From assembly GCF_020497125.1 (NCBI RefSeq), contig NC_059077.1, positions 25,371,340 to 25,435,339 of the forward strand: a DNA stretch of 64,000 bases, given 5' to 3'. Source of the stretch: Mauremys mutica (Eukaryota; Chordata; Testudines; Geoemydidae). The position numbers were made by a program, and so were the translations under genes. Shown one piece after another: positions 45,836 to 57,600 of the stretch (positions are counted from its first letter, which is position 1; each line of letters begins with the position of its first letter). The notes beneath the pieces were generated by a model. The model was not told the DNA's origin and made no database searches. It saw nothing but the letters and a program-made list of their open reading frames with translations.

Positions 45836-46135
45836 TTCAGCGCAGGGCAGGCCGGCGGTGGGCGGGAAAGCAGTGGACAGGCCCCCCTGAGCACAGGGCG
45901 GTATACAGCTCCCCCAGAACCAATGCCCCCAGACCTCCCAAGCACAGGGTGGGCAGCTCCAGCGCCTCCAGCCCCCCGTACCCCAGCACGCTTTCCTGAG
46001 AGGAGCAGCCTGCCTGGGCTGGGGCCAAAGGGGAAAGGCAAGCAGGAGGGGGCTTCAGGGAGGAGCATAGACGGGGCCACGCTGGACTGTTTGGGGAGGC
46101 ACAGCCTTCCCCAGCCTATGTGACGCACTGCTCAT
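45836..46135. repeat. GC-rich block, probable repeat
   Basis: About 300 bases of high GC and CpG content (cagggcaggccggcggtggg ... cttccccagcctatgtgacg) with sharp edges in AT-rich DNA. Frames open on both strands reflect composition. No termini identified. A CpG island is less likely, because no conserved gene start is near. Confidence 0.5.
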
Positions 46136-46555
46136 GGTCCCAAGCCATGAAGTGACACTGAGCAGCCTGTCCTGCAAGGCTTATATGTTCCTGGCTTGTA
46201 GATTGGCTGGAGCCTAGCACAAGAATTGACTCATCAATGTATGTGACTTAATTGGGCCCTAGTTCAGGGATGACTTATCACCTCACAGTACCAAGCCTAT
46301 TAATGCTGTGTGTCAACCAGCCCAATATTAACTAATGCAAAAAAGTTCTCTATTAACCAAATGAACCCCCAAAACCAAACTCTCTCAGACATCCCCATAG
46401 TAAAAGCCAGAGCAAGCTAAAATAGTGAGAGCAAGCTAAAATAATTAATTTATGTGGTTTATTTCCTTAAAAGTGATTTAACCTAGCTAAATACATTATG
46501 CCTTTTTATCTGTTTCCAAAATTCACCATTGCTATTTTTTTCCTTTTATCTAAAA
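46136..46555. other. No recognised feature
   Basis: Non-coding AT-rich sequence. Confidence 0.4.
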
Positions 46556-46559
46556 GGCT

Positions 46560-46800
46560 ATTGGCACTCCTGTTGTTGGTAGTAAGTAGTAATGATTGTG
46601 TGTTTATTAAGCATTGTTTAAAACCCTTTGCACTTCTCCACAGCCTTTCATTCAAAGATTTCAAAGAGCTTTATCTCACCCAACATGCAGCAAGGTAGGT
46701 AAACATTTTTATCCCCATGTTAACAATCAGCAAATGAGATGTTAAGTGACAGCAAGTCAGTGGCAAGGCCAAGAATAGAACTTAGGCGTCTTGGCTTCTA
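46560..46800 (+). repeat. Ancient amniote repeat (MIR-like)
   Basis: ctttatctcacccaacatgc, tttttatccccatgttaaca and ggcaaggccaagaatagaac follow the order 'countable layers, tccccattttacagat, aggccaggaatagaacc' of a widespread old repeat. Confidence 0.55.
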
Positions 46801-47660
46801 ATACTTTGTTCTGAATGGCAGTACAATTAATTTTCTATGTAGTTCTCTTATGCTTTCTATAGCTTTCAGGAATGGATTCTGGCTCTGGCCAGTGAGACCA
46901 GCCACGCTGGAGCAACACTGACTCCAATACCTCCTAAGGTGGCTCATCTCTTCACGGGTAAGAGTGGGAAAAGTGTACTGAACTTCCTTGTGCAATTTGC
47001 AAATCAGCTAACTCCAGCCACTTTAGTAATCAGCTGTCAACCCCTGCTAAGGCCTTTGCCCTACAGCATTGCCCTAATCATGCTTCCACATCCATGGGAA
47101 GGCAGACGTGAGGCTGATAAAGGTCAATGATTCATCTTCGTAACAGCTAAGGGCTACATTGTACCCTGAACACTGCACTCCAGATCTTGGGAAAGTGCAT
47201 GATCTCTGTTGAGTGTACAGCTGCCAACAATCTCCGTGCCAAGCAGTTTATGTGAGCTATGTTCCACCATGCTGTAACCAGTATAGCTCTCCCTTTCTGC
47301 ATGGCTAATGTCCTGTGCTGTCAGCTCTCTGGAAAGTTTACAAGGAATTTCATTTCAGATGTACAATATCTTTGAATACTATGCATTTAAAATGCAGATC
47401 TCTGACTGCTACAACCCTACTTACAACTAATTTTACTTGTGTCCTAGAGGCTGTACTGCTATATATTCACTAGAGAGACACATTATGTCATTGCTGTTTG
47501 TGAAATGAAACCTAGACACCAGTATGTTGTGTAGGAAGAGAATGCATGTGTATTGTTTTGGTTAGGTCTTTTAAACTGATCTGTGCACTTTTCAAACAGT
47601 AGGACCCTCCTTCATCTTGTGGTTTCCACCAGTGCACAAAGCCTTATGTAAAATCCTTTA
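46801..47660. other. No recognised gene
   Basis: Intergenic, non-coding. Confidence 0.4.
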
Positions 47661-47669
47661 ATTGTCCTA

Positions 47670-47860
47670 TTATTAATTATTGTTTTATTGCATTAATTAT
47701 GTTTATTATGGTAGTGCCTAAGAACCAACCAAGCATGGGGCCCCGTTGTGCTAGGCACTGTCCAAACACAGAACAGTAGATGATTCCTGTCTCAAAAAGT
47801 TTATAATTTAAATAGACAAGATAGACACAGGGTGGGGGGAAAGGCCTAACACACAAGCAG
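47670..47860 (+). repeat. Ancient L3/MIR-like repeat
   Basis: ggggccccgttgtgctaggc, actgtccaaacacagaacag and aatttaaatagacaagatag match the repeat at 63065-63290. Confidence 0.7.
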
Positions 47861-48038
47861 AGTGAACAATATAATGGCTGCAAATGTTATGTTAGTGACA
47901 CAATTTTAGGGGGAGGGTGTTTACTTAGGAGGGGATAAACTAAATAGAAAGAAAATGGAAGGGAAAGAGGACACTGAATGGGAAGGGGAGTGAGGGAGAC
48001 AGGGCAAGTGGAGAGTGAAGCTGAAGCGAAGAGACAAA

Positions 48039-48316
48039 GGGTATGTCTACACTACCTGCTGGATCGGTGGGTAGCGATCGATCTATTGGGGATTGATTTA
48101 TCACATGTAGTGTGGATGCGATAAATCGATCCCCAATTGCTCTCCCGTTGACTGCTGAACTCCAGCTCTGTGAGAGGCGGAAGCAAAGTCGACGGGGGAG
48201 CAGCGCAAAGTAAGTGATTCTGAGTCAGTCTGAGATACGTCGACTTCAGCTACGCTATTCTCATAGCTGAAGTTGTGAATCTTCGATCAATTCCCCACTC
48301 AGTGTAGACCAGGCCT
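48039..48316. mobile_element. Foldback MITE ('TGTCTACACTA' type)
   Basis: Starts gggtatgtctacactacctg and ends cagtgtagaccaggcct. Inner arms pair: gcgatcgatctattggggat against atcgatccccaattgctc, and gtcgacttcagctacgctat with atagctgaagttg. Confidence 0.82.
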
Positions 48317-49266
48317 GAGGGAGGAAGAGTTGTGCAAACAGCCAGTCAGTGCAGGACATAAAAAGTCCAGTCAAAGCTGTAGAAAGTTCTCTTTCTGAAG
48401 TGAATGAGGGTTGCCAGAAACAATGCTCAAAACAACACTGGTCAGAAAAATCTGCCCAAACAGCCCCACAAAAGCAGAGAGGGCGGGGGGAGGATTTGCA
48501 TCCGTGCATCATAATGCTGGCTGAGGTTTGAGCCAAAATATCGTTGTGCTGGGTGTGGGACAAAGTCAAAGAAAAAAAATGCAGCCACAAAATAAGGCAG
48601 AAAAAAACCACACTACAACAGTATGAAAAATGCCACCCAACTTCAAAACAAAAAGACAAAACCAAATCCCAAGCCTAAAGTCACTCATTTACCGCTAGTT
48701 TGGCAACCTGCTCTCTGCAGTTTTCTTTCAAGGCCACATATTGGTGAGGGGTGGAGAGAGAGTCACCAGCCACCAGTCTTAGTGCCCCAAGTGTAAAGTG
48801 ATCTCCTCTGTATAATTCTATATCTAGGTAGTATTGGGCAGGGGACAAAGGTGGTCTGAGATTGGGCCCATTTTACCCTTTCCTTCCAGTGCAGCAGTCC
48901 CTGCCTTGGCTGCTTCTGTTTACAGATTATGTTTGGAGCTGCAGCATTTAGTGTGGACCTAGGCAAACTGCTGTGAAAATTTACCATCCCAGGCACCAAA
49001 TCTAACCCACCCTTTATTTTTCCTCTGATGGCTGAAGATCATGAAAAATCTTAATATTGTATTTTCCCATCAAGAAAAAGAAAAATTACTTGGACATGGT
49101 GAATGGAATCTTGCACGGCTGATTTAGTAGCACATCATTAAAGCAAAAGGCAAGTCACATATTAGTTGTTGGACTGTAGCAGGTTGCATAGATGGACTAT
49201 GCCACAGGCTAGGATTGGCTTGGAACTGTTGGGGTAACATGTTACAGCAAAAAAAGTGTGTGATAT
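48317..49266. other. No recognised gene
   Basis: A 134-codon - strand frame near 48.3-48.7 kb has no domain or splice context and is not called. Confidence 0.4.
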
Positions 49267-49323
49267 ACAAACTTTACCCTTTGTAGTTTGATGATAGTGA
49301 CCTGCTATAATTAAAGCCTATTT
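49267..49323 (+). repeat. 57-bp direct repeat, copy 1
   Basis: acaaactttaccctttgtag ... ctataattaaagcctattt. It matches 49781-49837 at 55 of 57 positions, differing only at tg/cc. Flanks are unrelated. Confidence 0.95.
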
Positions 49324-49622
49324 CCATTTTCTGCTGTGTGAGCCAAAGGCCACAAAATGCTACAGTCTTTACACTCGCTTTTTTGAAACTATGGTGAGAT
49401 TACTTTACCTCAATATGTTTGACTAATGTGTATTTGGCATCCCCTACCAATGTCTGTTCCACGGTGCAGAATGGGTACAATGGATGAGGAGATCTCCACA
49501 TAGAAATTTGCCTTCATTTGGGATTTCCCCTCTGGATTGGAAAAAGGGCAAGATCATAGCTCTCTGAAAAGGATGGCTGTGCAAGAAGTATAAACAGCAT
49601 CCATACAACAATAGAAATGAGT

Positions 49623-49628
49623 TTTATT
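49623..49628 (-). terminator. Candidate GDNF poly(A) signal
   Basis: AATAAA on the - strand (ttacaaaataaaactc), about 2.53 kb after the GDNF stop. The length is plausible for a GDNF 3' UTR. Earlier AATAAA words exist (for example near 51950), so choice of site is uncertain. Confidence 0.45.
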
Positions 49629-49780
49629 TTGTAAAAAGTTATAAAATGAATATTGTACAAAAATAAAGTCTGTAGAGAACTTTGGTTGATTAACACAAAT
49701 AACTGAGACATAAATTGTAGGTGAAGTAAAAACCTCCAGAGGATCATACTCCTGTTGTTGATAAGTTTTTTTAAAAAATC

Positions 49781-49837
49781 ACAAACTTTACCCTTTGTAG
49801 TTTGACCATAGTGACCTGCTATAATTAAAGCCTATTT
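49781..49837 (+). repeat. 57-bp direct repeat, copy 2
   Basis: See copy 1 at 49267-49323. This copy lies on the GDNF side of the candidate poly(A) signal and would be inside the 3' UTR. Confidence 0.95.
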
Positions 49838-52162
49838 AGGCTGTTGCTTGAGGCAAGCTGTCAACCATCAGTGAAGTACCATAGCAAGTGATAAAGTACT
49901 TATAATTTCTGTGCTCAAAGCTAGCCTAAACTAACCACAGTATTGCTGAGTTTTGACTCATCACATAGCCAGGATTGTACTATGCAAGTAATGCAGATGA
50001 TGCTTTGACTGCTGTACGCTGCCCAACACAGTGGTTAATCCCCTGACCCAGCACAGCACTTAAACACGTGCTTAATGACTTCCATGGGACTATTCATGAT
50101 CTTGAGTGCTTTGCTGGAGTCGGGCCTTAGACTCATCCTGCAATAGATTGCATGTGGTGTATTGCCATGCATTCAGAGCCCACGAAGATGACTGTGCTCA
50201 CTTATCATCAATTGCAGGATTGGGACCTTAGTGAAGAAAGGCAAAATTCTCCTTTAAGCCACATGATGGTGGATCTTTGTGTGTTTTTCCTTTCTTTCTC
50301 CCCCCAAACCATGGGACCTTCCCCACTGGTATCAGTGCAGGTTCCATGCACTTAAAAGGAACAGAATAAGTATGGAGCCATTGAATGGATTGGATAAATT
50401 ATGATCCTAATTGTTGTTGTTGTTCAGTAGATTCTTGGTTGGATATTGTTTTTGTGGGAGTCAGGTCTTCACTTTTCACTTCAGTTGTCTATTATGTCTA
50501 GTATAAATACACTTCTGCTAATCTTTAATAAATAAACCTCCTGCTTCATAACTTGTGCTAATCCCCTTGATACATAACCTCCTTCACCTTAAAGCAGTAT
50601 CTTAGATGAAAACTTAAAATGGTTTTTACTATGCCAGTTGAATCCTGTAATGTGTCAGCAAATTATACAAAACACTTTGGTTATTTAACAAAATAGTTTG
50701 TTTATCTTCAGTCTACATTAAATCCAGGACTAACTACAAAAAGGGATTTAACCTTTTCTATATGGAAATATGGAAAGAAAAAACAAATATAACATGAAAT
50801 TAAAATGACAAAAGTGTGATTAATCTTCATTTGTCAATCATACTTATGAGGTCAGTTGGCAGAAGAAGTGTTTGTGAGAAAAACTGCATCAACATTATAA
50901 TAATAAAATTACTTTTTCTAACAAATTTATAATAACGGCCCCCATTCTGCAACCTCCACTCATGTGGAGTGTCACTAACTCATATGGGTAGTAATGGAGT
51001 TGCTCACATAAATGTTATTCAACATGAATATGGGTTGCAGACTTTGGCCCTCTATTTTGAGATTTTAAACAGGGTTTTGTTAAAAAGGTAAAGTAAGTGA
51101 TTTTTTGCTTTCAAGTTAACTATTAATACTTTTAAAAGCATGGCCCCTTGTTCCCAGCTTAACTGTCTTTGTATCTTGCGAGCACATTCCACTTTGGCAC
51201 CTTTGAAAAAAACTTTAATAAATAAGGAACGGAAACTCATTAGTGAACTGTAATAAATAACAATAACTTAAATCTCAATAAATATCTTCTGTATATTTAT
51301 GTCTTTGAATGGATGCATTGCATCAAGTAGTCTGTTCACTCACAATGACCAAATATTAAAGGAGTTATGTAAGTGACATTAGTCCTTTGTAAACCAAAAG
51401 AAACACATTTTTCGTTTGTGTAGGCCAGGCTCATTGTTTCTATTATTCTACTAGGAGTGAGTGCTTAAAAACACAACTTGTTTTCAGAGGTAATAGAAGA
51501 ATTAAATCTGATATTTAACTGTTTTGAAGAAATGTGAGATGGAAATAACCTAAATCAAACAGTAAGTGAAAGTGTTTTGTTTTGTGTTGATTTTCCCCGG
51601 ATGGACTTTAGCTGATTAATTTTGACACTTGCCTGATTTAACCCTGCACATATACTATGTAATTAAAAAGTTATCTCCAGTGTTTTGGAATAACCTTTTA
51701 ACAAGCAATAGTACAGTGTATATTGGAGTGAAGCTAATACTACTTAAGCTTGCCATTATTAATGCTACCTCAGTTTTTATAACTAAACTTAATAAAAAAT
51801 AAGAACAAGGCATGATATTTAATAGGTTGTGTTTTTAAGCACATTCCTAGCTGATTCAACTCTCATTGATAGTGTACCATGTCAAATGAAATAGTGATAG
51901 CAACCTCCACCCATCCATTCTGAAACTCCAGCCCTGAGCTTTGATGCCTTTTATTTGCTTTCCTGTAGGAATTAAAAGTTCCAACTTTTCTGTCCTGTCC
52001 AGTTCTCTGTGCTGGATCTTGTCCTACCAGGCTCCCATGACATCTGTTTTCCTGCATCCTTGGTCCTCTTTCTCAGTTCTGAACAGACGTTTCCTTGGGA
52101 ACCTTGGTCCTGTTCTTTGCATTGTAGTAGGAATGCAATATTGTAATAATCTCAAAAAAAAA

Positions 52163-52647
52163 TCAGACACATCCACATCTTTTAGCGGAATGTTTTTTCA
52201 ATATATGGTAAACCAAGTTATCGTCCAAAAATGAAAGGTCATCATCATAGGCAGTGGGTCTGCAGCAAGCTTGCCTCACTTTATCATTGACCAGCTTTTT
52301 CTTTCTGGTTAAATTTTTTAAAATTTTGTCATATGTGGTCTCGGCTGCATCACAAGATCCACTGCAGTACCGGAAAATCAGCTCTTCTTTGGTTTCATAT
52401 CCCAAATCCAAGTCAGTCACATTTAAATGTATTTCTGTTAAGACACAACCTCGATTTTTGCCCTTTTGACCTCGTCGTCCCTTTTTACTGGAATTCTCTG
52501 TATTAACAGCTGCATTTTGCCGACTTCTCTCCCGCTTAGAAAAAATTGGAGTTTGTTTATCTGGTGACCTTCTCAGTCTTTTTATAGTGGCTTGAATAAA
52601 GTCCACTACATTGTCAAACTGATCTGGATAATCCTCTGGCATGTTAG
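52163..52647 (-). CDS. GDNF: GDNF, terminal coding exon with mature neurotrophic factor
   Basis: The - strand frame reads N-MPEDYPDQFDNVVDFIQA and ends KRCGCV with TGA at 52163-52165. The acceptor (ttttcaaatag) sits at 52648, leaving a two-base split codon. Numbering from that methionine, the furin-type site RLRR (22-25) precedes the mature chain SPDKQ (26-159), 134 residues as in mammalian GDNF. Seven cysteines (66, 93, 97, 126, 127, 156, 158) form the cystine knot and dimer pattern (GCVL, YCSGSC, ACC, RCGC). N-glycosylation sites are N74 (NVT) and N110 (NLT). A basic stretch (KKGRRGQKGKNR) matches the heparin-binding tail. GDNF is a secreted ligand of GFRA1/RET. The signal-peptide exon was not found in the window, and this start methionine is internal, not the true start. 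Confidence 0.97.
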
Positions 52648-53093
52648 CTATTTGAAAAAGAAAGAGAGAACAGGTTTTGTTAGATGTGGATGGCCATTTT
52701 TATTTGTCTTAGACGTTTTAAACAAAGTCCACTAGAACTTGACCAATATTATAACTCAATAAAATGTTAGGCCTATGGAAGCTATTCTATCAATTGTGTA
52801 TTTCAAAAAGTATACATAGCAGGTCCGAAAACTGGGAAAGACATATATAACACGGTATAAATGTTAGATAAGCAGACCTACTGTAAAAGGGTCACAAAGA
52901 CCTTCCTGGCCTACTGTAGATAAGGGCTCCCTCTGATTATCATTCTGATTAGAAAGACTAACAGTGGGTAAAGGATATGCTCCTGGAATGATGGCAATGG
53001 TAGAAAGGAGCTGTCTGTAGCTAACTGGCTGGTCAAATTGAGTTATTGCCCCTGGCTAAATGCTTGCTTTTTGATGCAGCTGAGGATGTTATT
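52648..53093 (-). other. GDNF intron, 3' end
   Basis: Begins on the - strand with the polypyrimidine acceptor ctctttctttttcaaatag. No other feature recognised. Confidence 0.7.
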
Positions 53094-53420
53094 ATTAGAG
53101 CTGGTTGAAAATTTTCACGTGGAACAGCTTCTGTCAGAGAATAAGTTGCCAAAATTGAAACATTTCACAGGAATGTATCAATTTTAAAATTTTCATGGGA
53201 AATTATTGAAACATTTCATTTTGACTTTTATGTTCCGATATGCTATAATACAATATATCAAAATGAAACATTTTGATAGGCTGAAACTAAATATTTTAGG
53301 AATATTTTATTTCATGAAAAATTCTGAGATTTCAACTTTTCATACCAATTGGAAACACAACCAATTTTGAAATTCTGGCATTTCCAGTGGGATAGAAATT
53401 CTGACTTTCAACAAGCTCAA
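53094..53420 (+). repeat. AT-rich dispersed repeat, copy 2
   Basis: Starts gagctggttgaaaattttca. Homologous in inverted orientation to 43010-43362, with tttcatgaaaaattctgaga and ttttcataccaattgg shared. Confidence 0.65.
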
Positions 53421-53444
53421 GTTACTATGCTGTAAGTTTAACTA

Positions 53445-53710
53445 AGGCTACATCTACACTGCAGCCAGGATCAATGCTCTGAGATCGATCCACTGGCAGT
53501 CGATTTAGCAGGTTTAGTGAAGACCCACCAAATTGACAGCAGATCGCTCTCCAGTTGACCCCCATACTCTACCCCCGACGAGAAGAGTAAGGTAAGTCGA
53601 TGGGACAGCTTCTCCCTTTCACCCCCCACAGTAACTCAACCTAAGGTACGTCAACTCCTGCTACGTTATTCACATAGCTGGAGTTGCATAGCATAGGTAG
53701 ACATAGCCTA
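53445..53710. mobile_element. Foldback MITE ('CATCTACACTG' type), diverged
   Basis: Ends aggctacatctacactgcag and taggtagacatagccta. Inner words gatcgatccactggcagtcg and acgtcaactcctgctacgtt follow the layout of 48039-48316. Confidence 0.75.
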
Positions 53711-53929
53711 AGTGAAAGGGTGACTGGAGCCATTGTATGGGCATCATAAATAAATATAACACAGGAGTGAGAACTTTCTTGCCTCGTGCACAGTGCCAGA
53801 ACTTTGGTCATTGAAGGCATGCATCCTTTGCAAGGATAAGAGGGAAGATATCTGTGGATTTGCCCCTCAACAGCTGGATGACATGCAGGATGATAGGGGG
53901 TTGTGTTGACAAAATCTTCACAGATGCCA

Positions 53930-54835
53930 GTACAGACTGCCACCTGTGAAGTTGCTTTCAGAGGGTCAGATCCTTTAACACACACACAGCTGTACACTTC
54001 CTTCTCCAACACTGAACCACACCGTCACCACCAAGATGGTCCAGCGCTTAGATGGGATCAATTCATGGATGAAGCCCAGCTGGTTGAAGCTAAGGCTGAG
54101 CATTACAAAGGTGTTGCTGGTGGGCAGAGAAAAACATTTTGAAGAGTTTGCAGCCACAGTGCAGTCTCCTGTGGTTGAAGATACACACCCACAATTGGTC
54201 AATTCAGTCCATAGTTTAAGCATGCTCCTGAGTGCCTCACTGACCTGAGTTCTCACATAGCAGCATCTGTGAGTAATGCTTTCTACTGTCTCTGGTTGGC
54301 TAGGAGATTCCATCCTGTCCTGGCGAATAATGCCTTGGGCTGAGTTATTCACACTTTATTCATCTCTTGGCTGGATGACAGCAATGCAATACGTCTGGGC
54401 ACAAAGACTTCAGCACTTAGGAAACTCCAACTAGTACAGAACACTGCAGCACATCTCTTCCTCAACACAGGCTAGCACAAACGCACCAGACCTATCCTCC
54501 ACTCTCCACACTAGCTCTCTACAGATTACTGAATCAAGTTCACGTTCTCAGTCCTTATCTTCCAGGTACTCATTGACCTCGGCCCCAGGATATCTAACAG
54601 ACTGCCTAAACTGCCCAGATGAAGACCGTAGTTGAGAACTCCACTCCTGTGGCACAATGGAACTTACTACAATAAAGTAAAGCTCATCTGTGTAGGAGAC
54701 AGAGCCGTCTCTGGGGCCAGTCCAAGACTGTGGAATGAACTCCTCCAGGAACTGAGGACCATCCAAATCTTACCACCTTTCTCTGTAAGTACAAAGTGCA
54801 TTTCTTTGACCTGCCTTCTCTAACAGAAATACTTA
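53930..54835 (+). mobile_element. L2/L3-type LINE, C-terminal RT relic
   Basis: In shifting + frames: INSWMKPSWLKLRLSITKVL (W-M...L-K-L block), then SWLDDSNAIRLGTKTSALRK and LQLVQNTAAHLF, then GDRAVSGASPRLWNELLQEL. These are the successive C-terminal blocks of L2-like LINE RTs (LDYCNALY..., VQNAAAR..., APRLWNSLP). Stops are frequent. It is 5'-truncated and older than the CR1s. Located in the GDNF intron. Confidence 0.75.
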
Positions 54836-54939
54836 TCAACATGTATATTTATATGTTTTTAAAACCCCTACCAAAACAAGAATTCCACTGCATACACTTC
54901 TCCCCTGGAGAGAGGGTGAGAGAACAAACATGACAAACG

Positions 54940-55668
54940 TTAGGATGAAATTCAATAAGGACAAATGCAAAGTACCCCACTTAGGAAGGAAAGGGATCTG
55001 GGGGTCATAGTGGACTACAAGCTAGATATGAGTCAACAATGTAACCCTGTTGCAAAAAAAGCGAACATCATTCTGGGATGTATTAGCAGAAGTGTTGTAA
55101 GCAAGACACGAGAAGTAATTCTTCAGCTCTACTCTGCACTGATTAGGCCTCAGCTGGAGTATTGTGTCCAATTCTGGGCACCACATTTCAGGAAAGATGT
55201 GGACAAATTGGAGAAAGTCCAGAGAACAGCAAAAAAATGATTAAAAGTCTAGAAAACATGACCTGTGAGAGAAGATTGAAAAAATTGGGTTTGTTTAGTC
55301 TGGAAAAGAGAAGACAGAGGAACATGATAAACAGTTTTCAAATACATAAAAGGTTGTTACAAGGAGGAGGGAGGGAGAAGAATTGTTCTTCTTAACTTCC
55401 GAGGATATGACAAGAAGCAATGGGTTTAAATTGCAGCAAGGGAGGTTTAGGTTTGACATCAGGAAAAACTTCCTGTCAGGGTGGTTAAGCACTGAAATAA
55501 ATTGCCTAGGGAGGTTGTGGAAACCCCTTTCATTGGAGATTTTTAAGAGCAGGTTAGACAAACGCCTGTCAGGGATGGTCTAGATAATACTTAGTCCTGC
55601 CATGAGTGCAGGCAACTGGACTAGATAACCTCTTGAGGTTTCTTCCAGTCCTATGATTCTGTTAGTTA
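54940..55668 (+). mobile_element. CR1 LINE 3' fragment
   Basis: RT tail frame 54965-55240 reads [20 protein letters not shown] and [21 protein letters not shown] shifted frame continues LKKLGLFSLEKRRQRNMIN. It ends with gactagataacctcttgagg and cttccagtcctatgattctg, the CR1 3' UTR. Frameshift at about 55240. Confidence 0.92.
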
Positions 55669-55955
55669 TGTTGCTTAATGCACTACTGGAAGGTGCTCAG
55701 ATATTATGGTGTTGAATGAGGTACAAGAATTTATATAGAATAAAATAGAATAGAACATACATACACAGAGCCTGAGTAAAAGGGCTATGCATGGGGGAAA
55801 TATGTGGGCATTTATGCTCTTAAAAATCCTCCTTCCAAGCTCAAAGTATGGTGTAGGGCTTCTGTGTATCTAGTTTGCAGTCTCACCTACAGTCCATACG
55901 CAGGAGAAAGGACCATCCAATTCAACAGGCCCTTGATTGTGAGGCTTGTGGTAAT
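55669..55955. other. No recognised feature
   Basis: Spacer between CR1 and a hAT-like element. Confidence 0.4.
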
Positions 55956-55963
55956 AGGATCAG

Positions 55964-56995
55964 CAGTGTTGCGAACCCTGCAAGTTAAAAAATGATGACT
56001 CCAAAAATCATGAAACTGACTTAAAAATCATGAGATTTATTTTATTTTTACATCAAATTTTTGAGGCCTGTTTTCTGATTTTGAACTTATGGTGGGAATC
56101 ACTTGTGTGTCTGCATGTGCACAGCATGTACATTTTATTGAACTTACTCTGAAACACAAAAATAAACACAAGGGGGGGGGGAGGGTGAACATATCCCACT
56201 TCTCTTTACTGCTGACTGCTGGAGGGCCTCATCCCACCTCTCACTGGGCAAGCTCCCCTAAACCCTCCCTGCTCTTGCCCTGGGAACTTTCAGTAGCTCT
56301 TTACCCTGGACACTATCCCCTTCTCTCTACTCAGGTGCTGCCCTGACTAGCTCCCTCCCACTCAGCAACTTCCATCCAACGAGTTCAATCCCCCGCCTGC
56401 TCGGTCCCTCCTCTGGACGTGTGCCTGCCCAGCTGCCCCCACCCTCACCACCGCCGCAGGACAATGTCCCTTCCTCTCTCCTACCCCCGCATAAGGCGCC
56501 CGATGCAGTGGATGGACTGCAGACTGCAGCATTTCATAGGGGACTGAAAGGGGCAGGGAGCAAGTGCTGCCCCTGAGCACTCTCCCTGCAGCTTCTCCTG
56601 CCCACATGGGCTACTGCTTCTCAGCTCTGCCTAGGCAGAGCATCCTCTGTTGGAGGCAGCTGGAACTGCAGTCCAACTCATGCAGCTAGGGCTGCCAACA
56701 GCCGTATTAGTGAGTGACACTAAAGCTGCAGCATCAGTCCTGAGCTGGATGCCCAAAAATCATAAGAGTGGCTTAAAATCATAAGCGTTGGGTTCATTTT
56801 ATTTGCCTTTTGTTTTTTGAGACTTTGAGGTACACTCAGGCAATGCTTTTACCGCAACCATTGGAGTAAGTTTTAGGGGGAAAAAAATGAAACCTGAGAT
56901 TTTCATCTAATCACTTGTCTTCAGGAGCTGGGGCTTTAACATATTCATCAGATATCATGAGACTCATGATAAAGTTGTAAGAGTTGGCAACACTG
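55964..56995. mobile_element. hAT-like element, old, with GC-rich core
   Basis: Starts cagtgttgcgaaccctgcaa and ends gttggcaacactg (reverse complement cagtgttgccaac). Next to the left end gactccaaaaatcatgaaac and next to the right end tatcatgagactcatgat are related. The core (about 56160-56640) is GC-rich. Outer 8-mers aggatcag and atagccac agree at only half of their positions. Confidence 0.65.
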
Positions 56996-57000
56996 ATAGC

Positions 57001-57520
57001 CACACATTCCCTCAGCCAAACAACAATGGCCCCACTCATTTTCCTATGTAGAGAGCCACCAAAGAGTTCTGCTCCATGGCTCTCAGAGGATCATCATGTT
57101 CTCTGGGCAAGTTCTCCACTACATTCCCCAAGTCTGCATTTCCAGTCGATTCAAGGCATCGAGTGCCAGAGAGGATTGTATTTGGCGATGAGCCCCTTTT
57201 AAGAAACAATTTATACTGCATACAAGAAGAATTTATAAATAAAGTAGGTCCAAATGTTATTTTGGAACAGCAGACTCCAACACGGCCATGTTCCAAAGAA
57301 GACAGAAACTAAATTGCCCCATCTGTCTTTAATGGGAAACTATCAGAGCAAATCTGGCACAAAATTTAGGTTTTATAAAGCTAATCTTTTAATTCCACTG
57401 TCAACAGATTTTTTTTGAAAAAATTCCCCTGCAGTGGTGACAACCCTGACAAGAGTATTAGTACAAGAAACCCACAACGCAAAAGTGACCAGAAATTGAT
57501 TTCATTGGGAGAAGCTGGAT
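57001..57520. other. No recognised gene
   Basis: Two short opposing frames at 57.04-57.3 kb show no domain. The phrase agcagactccaacacggcca recalls the SINE head (cagactaacacggctg) and may be a degraded SINE end. Confidence 0.4.
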
Positions 57521-57524
57521 CTTC

Positions 57525-57600
57525 AGCACTTTTGAAAATCTGATCACTGATTTATGTAGGAGCCTAACTTAGGTGCTCACTTTTGAAAATCTTGGCCATC
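57525..57600. repeat. Palindromic 'TTTTGAAAATC' repeat
   Basis: cttttgaaaatctgatcact and cacttttgaaaatcttggcc enclose taggagcctaacttaggtgc. Related to 39402-39491. Confidence 0.55.

Larger units (their letters stand above)
49600..52162 (-). other. GDNF: Candidate GDNF 3' UTR
   Basis: AT-rich sequence after the GDNF stop without any identifiable LINE, hAT or LTR. It is the longest stretch of the window free of recognised transposons apart from the 57-bp repeat. AT-rich elements (tttatt, atttat words) are frequent. The extent depends on which poly(A) site is used. Confidence 0.5.

Noticed and set aside
45808..46128. Short - strand ORF of 106 codons in the GC-rich block
   Set aside because: Open on both strands by composition; no conserved motif.
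48261..48665. 134-codon - strand ORF
   Set aside because: No recognised motif and no splice or poly(A) context. Starts at the edge of a foldback MITE.
53641..54352. - strand cysteine-containing ORFs (123 and 125 codons)
   Set aside because: Antisense of the L2-like LINE, whose conserved blocks read on the + strand.
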